Assembly: GCF_030247195.1 (NCBI RefSeq)
Contig: NC_080672.1
Location: forward strand, 9,920,001-9,984,000
Source: Topomyia yanbarensis
Lineage: Eukaryota; Arthropoda; Insecta; Diptera; Culicidae
Length of the DNA: 64,000 nt
Direction of reading: 5' to 3'
In this document: in pieces, positions 12,002 to 22,987 of the stretch
How the letters are laid out: the number at the start of each line of letters is the position of its first letter
Position numbering within the stretch: position 1 is the first letter of the stretch
Notes under the pieces: generated by a model
What the model was told of the DNA's origin: nothing
Database searches by the model: none
The model's input: only the letters and a program-made list of their open reading frames with translations
Position numbers and translations under genes: made by a program

Positions 12002-12287
12002 CGTGGAACATTGTAAGTTTGTGAAAATTCGCTGAGAAAAGTTATTAATTGAAGAAGCAGTATGACTTCAAAACAAGTGGATTTTATTTTTAAACATAGC
12101 AACCCTGTTTAAATAGCTCCATCATTATACAAGTGTAAACTAGACTTGCCACCCACCGCTTGCGCATGGCAGATACAGTTATTCAAACAGGGTTGCTATG
12201 ATTAATGATAAAATCCACTTATTTTGAACAGCTTTTTTAGTTAATAACTTTTCTCAGCGAATTTTCACGAACTTACGTTGTTCCCCG
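12002..12287. mobile_element. foldback MITE, 286 bp, about 110-bp arms
   Basis: The two halves are inverted copies: AAAATTCGCTGAGAAAAGTT on the left is complemented on the right, and the match continues inward through AGCAACCCTGTTT. It interrupts the end of the BEL/Pao integrase relic, so it arrived after that element. There is no coding content. Confidence 0.8.
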
Positions 12288-12534
12288 AATATGTTCAGTA
12301 GAAGAATATCTTTAGAAATGTACAGTGTTCTGATTAAACAATTAATTAATGACGTGATTTATTACGAATTTATTTTCAATGTTAACCGATTTTCCATACT
12401 AATTTTCATATAAACTTTGAAATTTTTGGAGGGTCCGTAGACCCAAACGATCGGTACCATAATTTGCACAATTACTAAGGGCCATAAAAAGAATCAGTAG
12501 AGCCTGGTGGAGCTTAAAGTGAAAGATTGAACCA

Positions 12535-13045
12535 GTCTAAATGCACACACATAAGTTATACGTGCGTATTGTTATAGAATCGGGTTTATGTGCCTTATGT
12601 CTTCCCAAACGAGCATCGTACACAATGTTCGCTTTGCGTGCGTACATATAGGTTCGTGGCACTAGTTTTCTCTTTCTCACTCTCATCATCACCAGCGTTG
12701 ACTCTTTTTGCCTTGTGCCAATCGTTCTCGTGTACGCACGCTGTCTACGTACACGGATGTCTGAACTAGAGTTTGTACATCGTTCGCTTGGGTTCGATGT
12801 GCGAGGCGAACCTGTACATCGAGACGAAGCATGTTTGAGGTTGAACGGGTGCACGAAATTTTGTACACAGGTACAAACTTGTCGATGTTCATCGGAAGTC
12901 TGTTTATAGTTATGAAATGTGAATGATCAATATTTCTTGTAAATACACACATTAGGTTTATGTGCAAGCAAATAGTTTCTATATGCCACCGCTAATTGCA
13001 AATCTATGTGTAAAATTAATAGGCATAACGATTCCATTTTTATCA
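12535..13045. repeat. dispersed repeat with a counterpart at about 54430-54640
   Basis: Both flanks of this stretch match 54430-54640 in opposite orientation, for example CTATGTGTAAAATTAATAGG here against CCTATTGATTTTACACATAG there. The copy here is longer because of the 306-bp insertion at 12598-12903. Confidence 0.65.
12598..12903. mobile_element. 306-bp insertion with TTA target duplication
   Basis: The homologous site near 54550-54570 lacks this segment and has one TTA; here TTA flanks it at 12595-12597 and 12904-12906. A 3-bp TTA duplication is typical of PIF/Harbinger-type elements. The ends are only weakly inverted (GTCTTCC.. against GACTTCC..). There is no transposase, so at most it is a non-autonomous element. 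Confidence 0.55.
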
Positions 13046-13736
13046 GTGTACAAAGCCTAATCAGCTTCCGCAAGTTTGGGCATACCGTAAACAAATAAAA
13101 GAGCACAAAACCTTCAAGCCATCAAATGATATGGTACATTGCGATGATTTCTCAACAAACATGTATGATTGGGGCTCAAAAGCCAAATGTCAAATTTGCT
13201 TTGAGGATAAATTCTAGAGAAACCGTTATTACCCAAACAAGGTGCATAGCAGTCAACGAAAGAGAAAACTTTTCTCTTTTGTTTATTATCAACGGTTATG
13301 CTGGACGGTTAACGGTTCGTCCGGAATTTCCCCCCATGAAGTGAATTTTGACAGTCGGTTTTTGAGACCTAATCATATGTTTGTCGAGATTTGTTTCAAT
13401 TAGATCTGAATTTAGAACTGAAGATAGTTGAAAAAAATATGATTAAAGCCATGCGTCTCGTTATAAGTGTAATGACAGCAGAAATCTTTCAATTTAAGAA
13501 CAGCAAATATCAGTTAGATTAGCTAACGCCCAAATGGATCAAACGGCAAGCACGCTGGAGCATAGTAACCCCCAAATCTTCTAAAGGCAGGAGTTCGAGC
13601 CTGGAACGTACGTCGTACTGAAAAAAAACAAACGGTGCATGTGACAGAAAAACCATGAAAGAAAGAACGAGAAAAAATAACTTTTCCCTCCCCTGTTTTG
13701 TTTCATTTGCCAAACCAGCTTCTGGGTGATGAATTC

Positions 13737-13966
13737 CATATTAAATTTGCAAAAGGGCGAATAAGATTTGTAAACAAACTTTTATTTGGATGGTTTCTCT
13801 TAATTTATTATAATTTCGAAGCAGAAAACAATTGAAATTACTTCTACGAAGGGTAAAAATTTACATTAACGCATATTTTTCATAAAATTCCACTCTGCAG
13901 CAGACTAATGAGCGAAACAAGTTTGTTTACAAAAAACACTTTCGCCCTTTTGACGAATTAATATTG
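13737..13966. mobile_element. MITE, 230-bp family, copy 2
   Basis: It matches the copies at 3995-4224 and 56492-56724 from end to end. The ends CATATTAAATTTGCAAAAGG and its imperfect complement around CCCTTTTGACGAATTAATAT form the terminal inverted repeat. Confidence 0.85.
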
Positions 13967-13974
13967 AATTATTA

Positions 13975-14085
13975 AAATGATGCCAAATGACCATTATGCT
14001 ATAAATAACCGTTATGACAAATATCCGTTATGCTAAATGGCCTTATGCCCCTAAATGACTGCATGCCAAACGACCCAAACCCGCT
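13975..14085. repeat. short imperfect tandem repeat
   Basis: Variants of ATGCCAAATGACC and TTATGCTAAATGGCC recur about six times in 100 bases. No gene is seen. Such motifs commonly expand next to MITE ends in mosquito DNA; that remark is general knowledge, not shown here. Confidence 0.55.
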
Positions 14086-14444
14086 TGAGCTTGTGGTTCT
14101 TTTATTCCAATTTCGCACAATAAATAATTTTTATTTATTTATTTATTACAACCTATATCGACGATTGAAAGTATGAAATTTTTTATATGTTACGTACGAA
14201 AAACCAAAAAGAAGTTTGCGTAATGTATCTTTAACGTCAGGTGTATCGGAAAAGACAAACCACAGCATATGACTTAAAAATCCAATTATTAAAATTGTTT
14301 AAAATTACTTTTAGACATTATAGGTGTATTTTAATCAATGGCTAAAATATTGGCGATCTAGCGTCGGTAACAAATATGTCAAAACTTTTGCAAACACGTG
14401 AATTCCGCTAGTCTTCGTAACGACAGACCAACGTTTGACAAATA

Positions 14445-14723
14445 CAGTCGTGATTCGCTGGTTGGGCCACAGCCTCTGTCCAACTAACGAATTTGATTCG
14501 CTAGTTGGAACAGTTGACAAACGTCAGAAATTGGTATAAAGGGAGATCAGTAGTATAAATGCATATGATCACATCTCTAACTCTTGTCATTTTGCTTGCC
14601 AAAGTGAATTTGACATGACATTTTGACATTCAGATGCTTTTTAATTGAACAATGGTCCAACTAGCGTATGTCCAACTAAAAAGCGGTCCAGTTAAAAAGT
14701 GTCCAACCAGCGAATCACGACTG
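14445..14723. mobile_element. pogo-like MITE with TA target site, copy 1
   Basis: Both ends read inward as CAGTCGTGATTCGCTGGTTG, and TA lies on each side (14443-14444 and 14724-14725). Subterminal segments repeat short phrases such as GTCCAACTA. A second copy in opposite orientation is at 31183-31430. A CAGT start with a TA target fits the pogo/Tc1 group; the group name is an inference. Confidence 0.82.
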
Positions 14724-14953
14724 TATAGCGTGTTTCTGAGCACAGGGCCCGCCTACATTACCGCCGTTAGATCATCAATAACGAAACCTAAATTTCACCA
14801 AACTCTGTATTGATCAACAAAACAAAGAATATGTAAAATGATGTATGATTTTCATTATCATTTTTTGAAATTTTGCATTAACCATGATTACTCCACAAAT
14901 TTTTTTTGTCAGATATGAATCCGATAAGCCCACAAAAATTAAACCTCGTTTTC

Positions 14954-15534
14954 CGCAATTCGAAATGGGCCCATATTATTGGCTCGAATCAAAACTCGTC
15001 GAAATGTCAATTGACGATAGGTTCATCCGGAGTGTTCATTTGTGTTTACATTTTGCTAGCGTTGCCAATTTTATTTTGTGTCCACCACCCAATGTGGCTA
15101 CGCCACATCGCTTTTGCGCGTGCTGTCTAGGGATAGCCCCTATGTTTGAGTAAGCCGGGCAAACGAGTGGATCACAGGTTCGCTTGCTTCCGACGGCCGG
15201 TCGGTGGCCACCTCGCCCGGCGGATCCTCAGCGGCTTTGCGCCGCTTCAGTTCCTAGGCCTCGGCTAAGCCGCATCGAAATGGTACCCCTTAAACATTCT
15301 AACTTGAATCGGTTGTGTCACCGGAGCCGGAATACGAATTAGAACCAGCCAGCATTCCGGTTGAGTTAAACTGGGAAGTTTAGTAAAATTTAATCTGGAA
15401 ATAAATTTTTTTTTGGCAACGCTCCAGCACCCCGTTGATTTCACCACCTGGGCGCCAGGTTGACGATATGAAATGAACTTTGTTTACTTTCGACAAGTTT
15501 TGATTCGAGCCAACATCCAGCCATTCGAAATGCA
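14954..15534. repeat. inverted-repeat-bounded unit with a GC-rich core
   Basis: The outer arms (about 14954-15045 and 15459-15534) are inverted copies sharing GGCTCGAATCAAAACT and GTCGAAA. The core, about 15100-15290, is markedly GC-rich compared with its surroundings and contains a palindrome-like stretch near GCGGCTTTGCGCCGC. No coding frame was recognised. It is probably a foldback or composite element. Confidence 0.5.
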
Positions 15535-15862
15535 AGTCTTTGAGACCTTTTGATTAAGTACTCTTGAATTATAACTTTTTGTCTTGAAAATTATTTCGCC
15601 TCAGAAAATTTTCTGAATTCGACTCCACCTGTCAATAATTTCCATCAACTTCCTGTTTCGTAATGTCATATTTCTTTCGGTCTTTTTCCGTCATCTCTTT
15701 ACTGTGATTGAAACACATTTCGTTGTGTATAAAAAGAAAATCGTAAGTATTTAGGGAAAATAGTGAAAATTATGCGTATTTTTTAGGAAATTTTGTTATC
15801 CAAGTTGTGTACCGTGTCAAAGCATTAAAAATAGCTGGAAAGACGACTGTTTTGTTGCAAAA

Positions 15863-15894
15863 ATAGGCATATTGAGGAAGCTCAATATTCCTAT
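15863..15894 (+). ncRNA. hairpin in the first intron of RpS12, possible small RNA
   Basis: Bases 15863-15876 pair with 15881-15894 around a GAAG loop with one mismatch, and the 3' side is followed by TCTACAGTAA. Introns of ribosomal protein genes often host snoRNAs. A following ACA is a feature of H/ACA RNAs, but the stem lacks an obvious guide pocket and no second hairpin was identified. Listed only as a candidate. Confidence 0.25.
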
Positions 15895-15970
15895 CTACAG
15901 TAACCTGTTTTTGTTTGAGTTGAAATGACGGAAATAACATTTTTAAAACATTTTTTTTATTTCACAGATA

Positions 15971-16524
15971 ATGTCGGATGTCGAAGTGTAAGTATTTCTA
16001 ATCATTCAGAAAAAAATTGGGGCAAGTATACGTAACTTTCATTTTTGTTTATGTTTAGTGAAGTCCCGGTTGCGCCGATCGATGGAACGATGGATGTGAA
16101 CACTGCCCTGCAGGAAGTGCTAAAGAAGTCGCTGATTGCTGACGGGTTGGTGCACGGTATTCACGAGGCTTGCAAGGCGCTGGACAAACGTCAGGCCGTG
16201 CTCTGCATTCTTGCCGAGAGCTGCGACGAGCCCCAGTACAAGAAGTTGATCACAGCTCTTTGCAACGAGCATCAAATTCCGCTTATTCGGGTGGATTCTA
16301 ACAAGAAGCTCGGAGAATGGTCCGGTTTGTGTAAAATCGATAAGGAAGGAAAACCGAGGAAGATTTCGGGTGCTTCTTGTGTAGTGCTGAAGGTAATGTC
16401 GAATTTTGTACTGATTTGAAAACGTTTATTCAATTATCTTTTTTTTTCACAGGCATACGGAGAAGAAACTCCGGCTCATGATGTTATCAAAGAGCATATG
16501 AAACAGCTGCGACAGTCGAGCTAA
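15971..16524 (+). CDS. RpS12: 40S ribosomal protein S12 (eS12), 140 aa
   Basis: eS12 is a small-subunit ribosomal protein of the L7Ae/L30e fold. Coding exons are 15971-15987, 16059-16392 and 16453-16524, all joining in frame with GT-AG introns. A leader exon probably precedes them: a pyrimidine tract (CTTTTTCCGTCATCTC, about 15682) resembles a TOP start, a donor lies at about 15743, and an acceptor sits three bases before the ATG. The protein runs MSDVE, then the family core with [36 protein letters not shown] and [14 protein letters not shown], ending MKQLRQSS. Length is close to the animal norm of about 132-140. AATAAA at 16547-16552 lies just past the stop. The gene faces ZMYND10, whose stop is only 63 bases away. 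Confidence 0.97.
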
Positions 16525-16546
16525 TTTAGAAAGTAATTAAATGAGA

Positions 16547-16552
16547 AATAAA
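16547..16552 (+). terminator. polyadenylation signal of RpS12
   Basis: A canonical AATAAA begins 22 bases after the RpS12 stop codon. It lies within the 63-base gap between the convergent RpS12 and ZMYND10 coding regions. Confidence 0.8.
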
Positions 16553-16587
16553 TACGAACGTCGCTAAAGCATTTTTAACAACTGGAA

Positions 16588-18097
16588 TTAAAGCGCTTTC
16601 AGCTGATGACACAATTCCTTATGTTGTGGCCAATCTTTGACTTGACAGTCACTGGAATAAGGTATGAATAATTATTTCCAAGTTTTATTAGTTTTGCATT
16701 GCTTACCGTGAACAGTAAAAAACGGATTCACACTTCGAACACTTCTTTTCAGCAGTTTTTTTACATGTCGAACAATATGTGTGCAGATCCGATTGTTCTG
16801 TACTAGAATACTTTTCCAACAAATCAGTGTTATATGCAGTGCTCAATCTTAAAATTTAAAAATTGTGTGATGAATTATTTTAATTTTGATGTAATCAAGT
16901 ACCTTTTCGCCATTTCTGATAATTCCTGGGAGGATATATTAATGAAAATCTGTTTGTGGTTTTCAATTATTTTCCTCCAACCATATTTGTTTGCTGTGTT
17001 CCATATACTGTTACTAATTTCGGGTAATTCTTCTAGAAGTAAATTGACTCGATTCCTTCCGCTCGAACCAGCTTTCATTTGAAAGGAACATAGATGCTGT
17101 TTTAACTGGACGAGTGCCGGTAACTGGTCCAGGAGCTGTTCGTTCAAAAGTCCAATACATTTTCCGATTTCTCTCTGACGAAACTCGTTGATTTCATAGT
17201 CGGCCATAACATTTTTGTTGAAAAGTAAACCGAAAAGGCAAAACCAGGCTTGTGCTTCGCTTTTAGTAACTTTGAAAATTTCTCCACCATAAACTGGCTC
17301 CCAACGGTCGTTCAGAAATTGTTCAAATCCTTTACGTTTTCTCAACCACGGTTTAACGTGCAGAATTTCCGACAACAGACAGGGTGTATCGTGTGTTTTA
17401 ATCAGTAGGTTCACAGCGCTCAAGGGAAGCGTTTCCAAATTGTCCACCAGATAGTTAAGAATGGTCAAACATTTTAAACCTATCCTAAAATCTATGTCGC
17501 GTTTCAAACGCTCAATTTCCTCCTGAACGGATTCGTGTAAATTCTCTGCTGCCACTGTATTTTGCAAGCGTTCCTGATTAACAATACCGATTAGGAACCC
17601 AACGGACTTAGTGCTGTAATCAATCAAATCCAGTGTGCATTCTCCTAGTGCCTCACAGCTATTGCGATGGAATAAAATTGTTTCTAGCAATGCTACGAGA
17701 TTCACTTCATAATACAACACGCTGTACAAGACGAAAGAAGCATCTAAAGATTTGCCCTGTAGAAGTTTCGGTAGAACCTTGCCTTTCCAGATCGAAATGC
17801 AGAATACTTCGTGTACCAAGGTAGGGAGTTTGCTATCGATAATGATTCGCTCCTTAATGACCTCCTCTTGCTTTGTGCTGGCCTCGATATAGGCTTGCTG
17901 GGTCAGTTTCAGTGTAATCTCATATTGATCGAACCAACTGGGGATAATAAGCTTAAGACAACGTGTGTTAAATTGATGGTAAGGTCTTACCTTTTGCTAC
18001 CAATATCCGCAACTTGGAAACAGCGTAAGCTTCCGACACAATAATCCACTTCTTCCGGAAATACCGCACATGGAAAGGACATGACTGTATCAAGCAT
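16588..18097 (-). CDS. ZMYND10: zinc finger MYND domain protein 10, 448 aa
   Basis: ZMYND10 is a cytoplasmic co-chaperone that helps assemble axonemal dynein arms of motile cilia and flagella. In flies this means sensory neurons and sperm, which is family knowledge. Exons are 18097-17991, 17937-16903, 16847-16707 and 16651-16588, all frame-checked. The helical body carries family stretches such as IPTLVHE-like KLPTLVHEVF, ILFHRNSCEALGE, LDLIDYSTKSVGFL and LLDQLPALVQLK. The C-terminal MYND finger is split over the last two exons and has all ligands: YCSTC, CSKC, YCSR joined to DCQVKDW, then H and C near the end. Length matches the human protein (440). Its 3' end overlaps the RpS12 transcription unit or nearly does. 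Confidence 0.95.
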
Positions 18098-18441
18098 TTT
18101 TTATCGCCCAAACAGTTGGTGGTTGCCATGACAATGTTAATCGATTTTTCTATTTCATATGATTAGCTACCGTTGTCAACCAAATCAAAATGACTACCAT
18201 ACAAGCGTTTATGCGATTTTTTTTTAATTTTTGGACCGAGTTCGGATTGGATCAACAATATTTATACATCTAACGCATTATATTTAAGACTTTAACTCTG
18301 AGTATTTCACAAATAAAACGAAAGAAAATCCTAGTTGCATTTACATTACACTGTTAAAATAAATGGCACGCTAATAATTACAAAAACAAACGTATACATT
18401 CAAACAATAATTTAAAAACATTTTAAAACATCGATAATCCC

Positions 18442-19535
18442 TCAACCATACTCCGATTGAATCGTGAGCGAAAACTCTCCCTTATAGATAAAGGTTCCGT
18501 GATACCACAACCGGGTGTCAACTAGCAGAGCGTCTCCAGGCTCAACGTAAAAACTGAAACTCCGACACTCGTCGTCACATTCGGGAGTAGGAGCAAGTAT
18601 CCAACTTTTATTACCTCTAAGCTGAGCTTGCCACATCAACCGCGGGATGTAATCAATCTAGAAAGAGATAATGTTTAGATTCATCTTTGTCTACTTTCGT
18701 CTAGTCTTTCGTACATGCATGACCGCTCCTTGTTCATAACCCAGAAACACAAAATCCGTATTAGGCATCTCGGCATCCTCCGGCAGGAAGTGAGGTTTGG
18801 GGTATAATTTTCTCAGCTCAGCTAAAACAGCGGGATTGCAGTTACTCCAGCCTACGTACCATGGTTTATGACCGGTACGGAATTCTTCCGACATGCGAAA
18901 AACATCCTTGAGTGTTTGGAAGTTTGATTTGAAGTGCAGAAATTGACAATCTTCCTGAATGCTGTCCAACGCCGATGGGTGTTTGAAGTAGAGGTCCTTC
19001 AGGAAAGTGAAATTAAGAAGTGTCGCCGCTGGCCAATGAGATATCGCGTTCTTTATAATAATTGGTCTCGAAGAGTATGCGTACGGTTTGAACTCTTCGC
19101 GGGACAAGTTGGCAAGAATTATCGGACCTTGTACTCCTGCAGGTAAAACAAAACTTGTAACTACCACAACTAATTAATAATGCACTTACCTCTACAGTAG
19201 TTACAGTCAGATAATGGTCGAGTCGCTTCCCAAACCAGATAGTTGTTTGGGACAATGCACCGGGTACCCAATATAACTTCGATAAATGATGCCAGAAACG
19301 GTGTCAAGATGAACAGTGCTATCAAGAAAATTACACTATATAAAATGGAAAGCGTTCCGTCGTTCCACTGGGTCCAGGTCAGTCGACTGGGACGATAGTC
19401 GATCGAACGTTTGAAGGCTTCCTCCATTTCCCGTTCGGTGACTCCTGTTCGAACCACTGCATTGTTCAGCAAATGCAGTTTGTGCAGCAAAATTTGATCA
19501 CACAATTTCACACGCACGTTGCTCAGTCTTGCCAT
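18442..19535 (-). CDS. membrane-anchored JmjC/cupin-type 2-oxoglutarate oxygenase, 327 aa
   Basis: It has the fold features of Fe(II)/2-oxoglutarate hydroxylases of the small JmjC (cupin_8) group; the substrate is unknown. Exons 19535-19190, 19136-18715 and 18657-18442 join in frame. Residues about 62-89 form one hydrophobic membrane segment after a soluble N-terminus, followed by a Cys pair (CNYC). The oxygenase part starts near residue 117 (GPIILANLSREEFKPYA). The metal triad is visible as His256-x-Asp258, split by an intron exactly after His256, with distal His309 in WYHGTF. Lys273 in GNKSWIL is the expected 2-oxoglutarate contact. It lies 344 bases upstream of ZMYND10 on the same strand. 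The membrane anchor plus JmjC domain resembles ER-type family members, but no specific orthologue is claimed. Confidence 0.85.
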
Positions 19536-19559
19536 TTTGGCATCTGATTCGTAAGTTGG

Positions 19560-22500
19560 AAGATTTTCGCGAATATTGCGAAATTACATCTCATGCTGGT
19601 TACTTTGCATTTTTGTTTTCTAAAAACTAAACATAAACAAATTTTTCGTTTCTGAAGATTCTGAAGTTTGAGTTCGAGCATGACGTTCATTAAGAGCATC
19701 CCCATCCGTGAGTAGAAACCATTGAGTTTTACACGTTTTACAAGATGCCGTAACACTCGGTGAACAATCATCATACTTGAATTCTTTACCGACAGAGCAT
19801 CTGATTTTTCCAAAGTTTTATATAATTTTTTTTAGCATTTAATGAGTAAGTGAATGGATAACAGCGAGTCTAGTTATGTTGCAAATTAGGTTCGAAGGAA
19901 CTGTCCAAGTCAGTCTTGAAACACATACATTTGGAGCAACATCATATGTTGCTTCAAGCTGTTCTCAACCCTTATTCGGCTGTGTTCACGCGACCACCCG
20001 CGTTACGGCTTGGTAAGGCCAAACTGGTGTCAAAGGGGGTCAATTAAGGTTTTCTGACGTATTCTTGATGGTCACATCATTAGCGTTTCTACATTAGAAT
20101 CGTCACACAGTTTTAGTTTATTATAGGATTAGCGAAAATTTAAAAAATAATATATAATGTCTTTTTCGCTTCAGATAGTTGATATTTGAGCTCGTTGAAG
20201 CCCTTGAGCGTCTCATATACGAGTTCCGACGGAAATTGAAAGATGAAAGAGATCTCTTCTATGAGACGGTCGACGACGGCGTCGAAATGCCGAAAGAGAT
20301 GAGTAGCGGTAAGCTACAACGTAGTTGAGCTACAACGAAGTTTTAAACGAAAGAATGAGACACTACCACTGAAATGGAATCTGTAACTAGCACTAAACAT
20401 ATATTAGAATTCGCGCTAAAACAGTTCAGGAACTGTGCAGGATGGCGCTAGGACTGTGGCCTGCGACTGGTATAGTCCATTCTTATTGGTTCAGAAGTCT
20501 TCTTGGCTGGTTGGTACACTGCTGTCCAATAAAATAGGTGTGTGATAGATTATTTTGTTTTTCTCTCAGTTACACATACCAAGCTACAGCAGTCTCTATC
20601 ACACCTACCGCACACACAAGCCAACGACACGACTAGACACTAGCATTCCAAAACTGTATCACAAATATGACTACCCCTCAGTGACTCAGGTAACTGGTAC
20701 TGTCGTATATGGCATTTGGAAAGAAATCACATGAAACTAGCAACACTGAATAATCTGTTGTTATTTTTTTCCAAATAACAATATATTTACCGTGGCAAGG
20801 GTTGCAATCCCTGGTTACGCTGAAAAAAACATTTGCGAAAACATATAGAACATAAGGGCGCTCGATCCATCGTTTCACTCACAGATTGCCGGATTTCGTT
20901 AACGTATAAGTTCGAAAAGAATCCACTTAGGACAGACATTCCGGCGACAGTTGGCTTGTGGTCTACGGAAACTTCTGCTATGATCAGTCCCTGGCGTAAC
21001 GAACGATCGATAGTCGGCCACTTCATGACGCAGCTGTCGAATGATGCTGCGTAAGTAAACTCCATTAATAGTTTTGGTGTTTCTATTATTTTTAATTTTA
21101 CTTCCGGTTACTGCAGTTCATCTACTTGAATATTTTCAGTGCCGAAATGAAATACTGATATCAAGTAACGAAATACGCCGGCTTACAATGCAAAACGATG
21201 AGTTTGGCTACTTCATGGGCGCGCAATATGGATGAACCAATCGAAGACATTGGAAAAGTCAGTAGTAACGACCTGCCAAAATCTAACCGAACGGAAGCCA
21301 ACCGTGTTGTTATCCAGCTTTGTCTTAAGGCTGGTTTACAGTTCGAAAAACGTGTCAAGAGATTTTGGTCCGTGTATTAAAAATTGAGCCCAGGATTTCG
21401 AATCCCGTGGTGGGAAATGAGTTCACCAAAATGACAATTTTCATTAAATATAAACCCGACCCCGGAAAACGTTACGGACTTTCAAAACTTTCCACGCACA
21501 AAATCTGACCTAGAACAATTTAACCTGAATTGTTCTAAGCGGGAAAAAATGGTGTTTTCGTTTGTCTCAAAATTTGGTACTATTTTGATACGGTTTGTAT
21601 TTTATAGAAGCAGTAGAACTTTTGGTTTGATAGCTCAGAGAGATTTCGACAGAAAATTTTCCCTGACCAAATTGCAGCACAAATCCCACGCGAAATCCCG
21701 TGACCCATTTCTCAACCTGTAAACAAGCCTTTACGGTTATAATGGATCATAATTATCGTGTGACAACAAAGAATATAGAAAAATTATGTCGTTTTATTGA
21801 ATCATGGAATTTGATTTATATTATAAACTGTTTTTATGTTGAATAAAACAAAAATGGGGTAGAACAGAATACGATTTTTTTCCAGGACAAAAGCTTGATT
21901 GATGCTATTGATCTGATTTTTGATTCAAACTGATCCTGTCACTAAAACGATGTACATAATTCTCAATGATACGAATCAAGATCGGTTTGATCTGGATATA
22001 CAAAAAGATACTTCGAACACACATATTATAAAATCAATCTTTCTAACTATTTAAAACAAGTGATATTACTCGTTGTAACGATGAAAATCGCAAGTAAATT
22101 TGATTGTAGACGAAGTTTTTTTCCAATATTTTTTGATTCAATTGAAATCGAATTAAATTATCATTTTAACATTCAGTTAGCATTGGACAGTTTCTAAAGG
22201 TTGTGTTTATCGATAGCAATTGTTTTCAACAGAGAGCAATCGTTAGTTTTCCTGAATCTCACGCTTCCATCAATCGAACTATTTGTACTGAGTTGAAAAC
22301 TAGATTGCTTTCTGGTAGCACTCGCAGGTTCTGGTTTTGGCTTTCGAATTAAATTTCTCCCCGCACCTGAGATTCGTCAATTGTGTGGCTTAGTTTCGGA
22401 TCCACCTATGGTTGCACCGAAAGAAACTCGTAAAATCGAACTGGCGGGCATTCCATTGGTCATAAAAGCGAGCAGAAATAAACCTTGAGCCAACGAACGT

Positions 22501-22985
22501 TGAATATCCCAAAAAAAAAATTATCTGTCAGTTTTATATGATACAAGCAAAAAGTACGAACTGACTTGCGATGCTAGCGACTGATCCCATGCTCAGCTAT
22601 TCTGAAATACGGTTTTTACCAAAGTTGGGCCAGTTAAGCAAATTTGCTCGCACTCACTCGAATATTGGATAGTCTTTCTCCTAAGTTATTTTTATTTGCT
22701 TATTAACATAAGCATAACAACAAGGTTGCTACACAGCAACTGAAAATCAAAACAAGGAAGTGCTGCTGAAAAACTAATTTTCTTGACCACATCGAGGGGT
22801 CACTAAATGTACTGGTAACTGGCGGTAAACTACTCGGACACTTTTTCCTCGATAAATTTCACTAAGTTTCAGGTCGTGCCGTTGCACAAGCCTTGGTATC
22901 TGTCAAGTTACTAGTGGGTTGTTGGCGCTGATTACATTTGCAATCTTTGTCAAGATGTAAAACAAGACTGCCGCAGGCTTTTTTG
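19560..22985. other. gene-poor stretch with one candidate exon
   Basis: No recognisable gene was found over 3.4 kb. Open frames of 60-92 codons on both strands (for example 20787-21065 minus) have no domain I recognise. A short inverted phrase (GGTGTGTGATAGA / TCTATCACACC, about 20537-20610) may be a small element. The only coding-like piece is 20179-20308, listed separately. Confidence 0.5.
20179..20308 (+). CDS. possible orphan coding exon
   Basis: The 130-base stretch reads as an uninterrupted, charged, helix-like peptide (starting LIFELVEALERLIYEF, ending EMPKEMSS). It lies between a pyrimidine-rich AG acceptor-like site and a strong donor-like site (GCG/GTAAGC). I do not recognise the protein and no partner exon was found, so it may be a decayed duplicate exon. 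Confidence 0.25.
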
Positions 22986-22987
22986 TG

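Larger units (their letters stand above)
9846..12527. mobile_element. composite unit: BEL/Pao debris between about 175-bp inverted repeats
   Basis: The left arm (9846-10020) and right arm (12350-12527) are inverted copies at about 80-85 percent identity by eye. For example, GCTCCACCAGGCTCTACTGA on the left matches the complement of TCAGTAGAGCCTGGTGGAGC on the right. Between them lie the degenerate pol fragment and a foldback MITE. Either a foldback/TIR transposon captured a BEL/Pao fragment, or a BEL/Pao element landed in one and then decayed. Confidence 0.7.
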
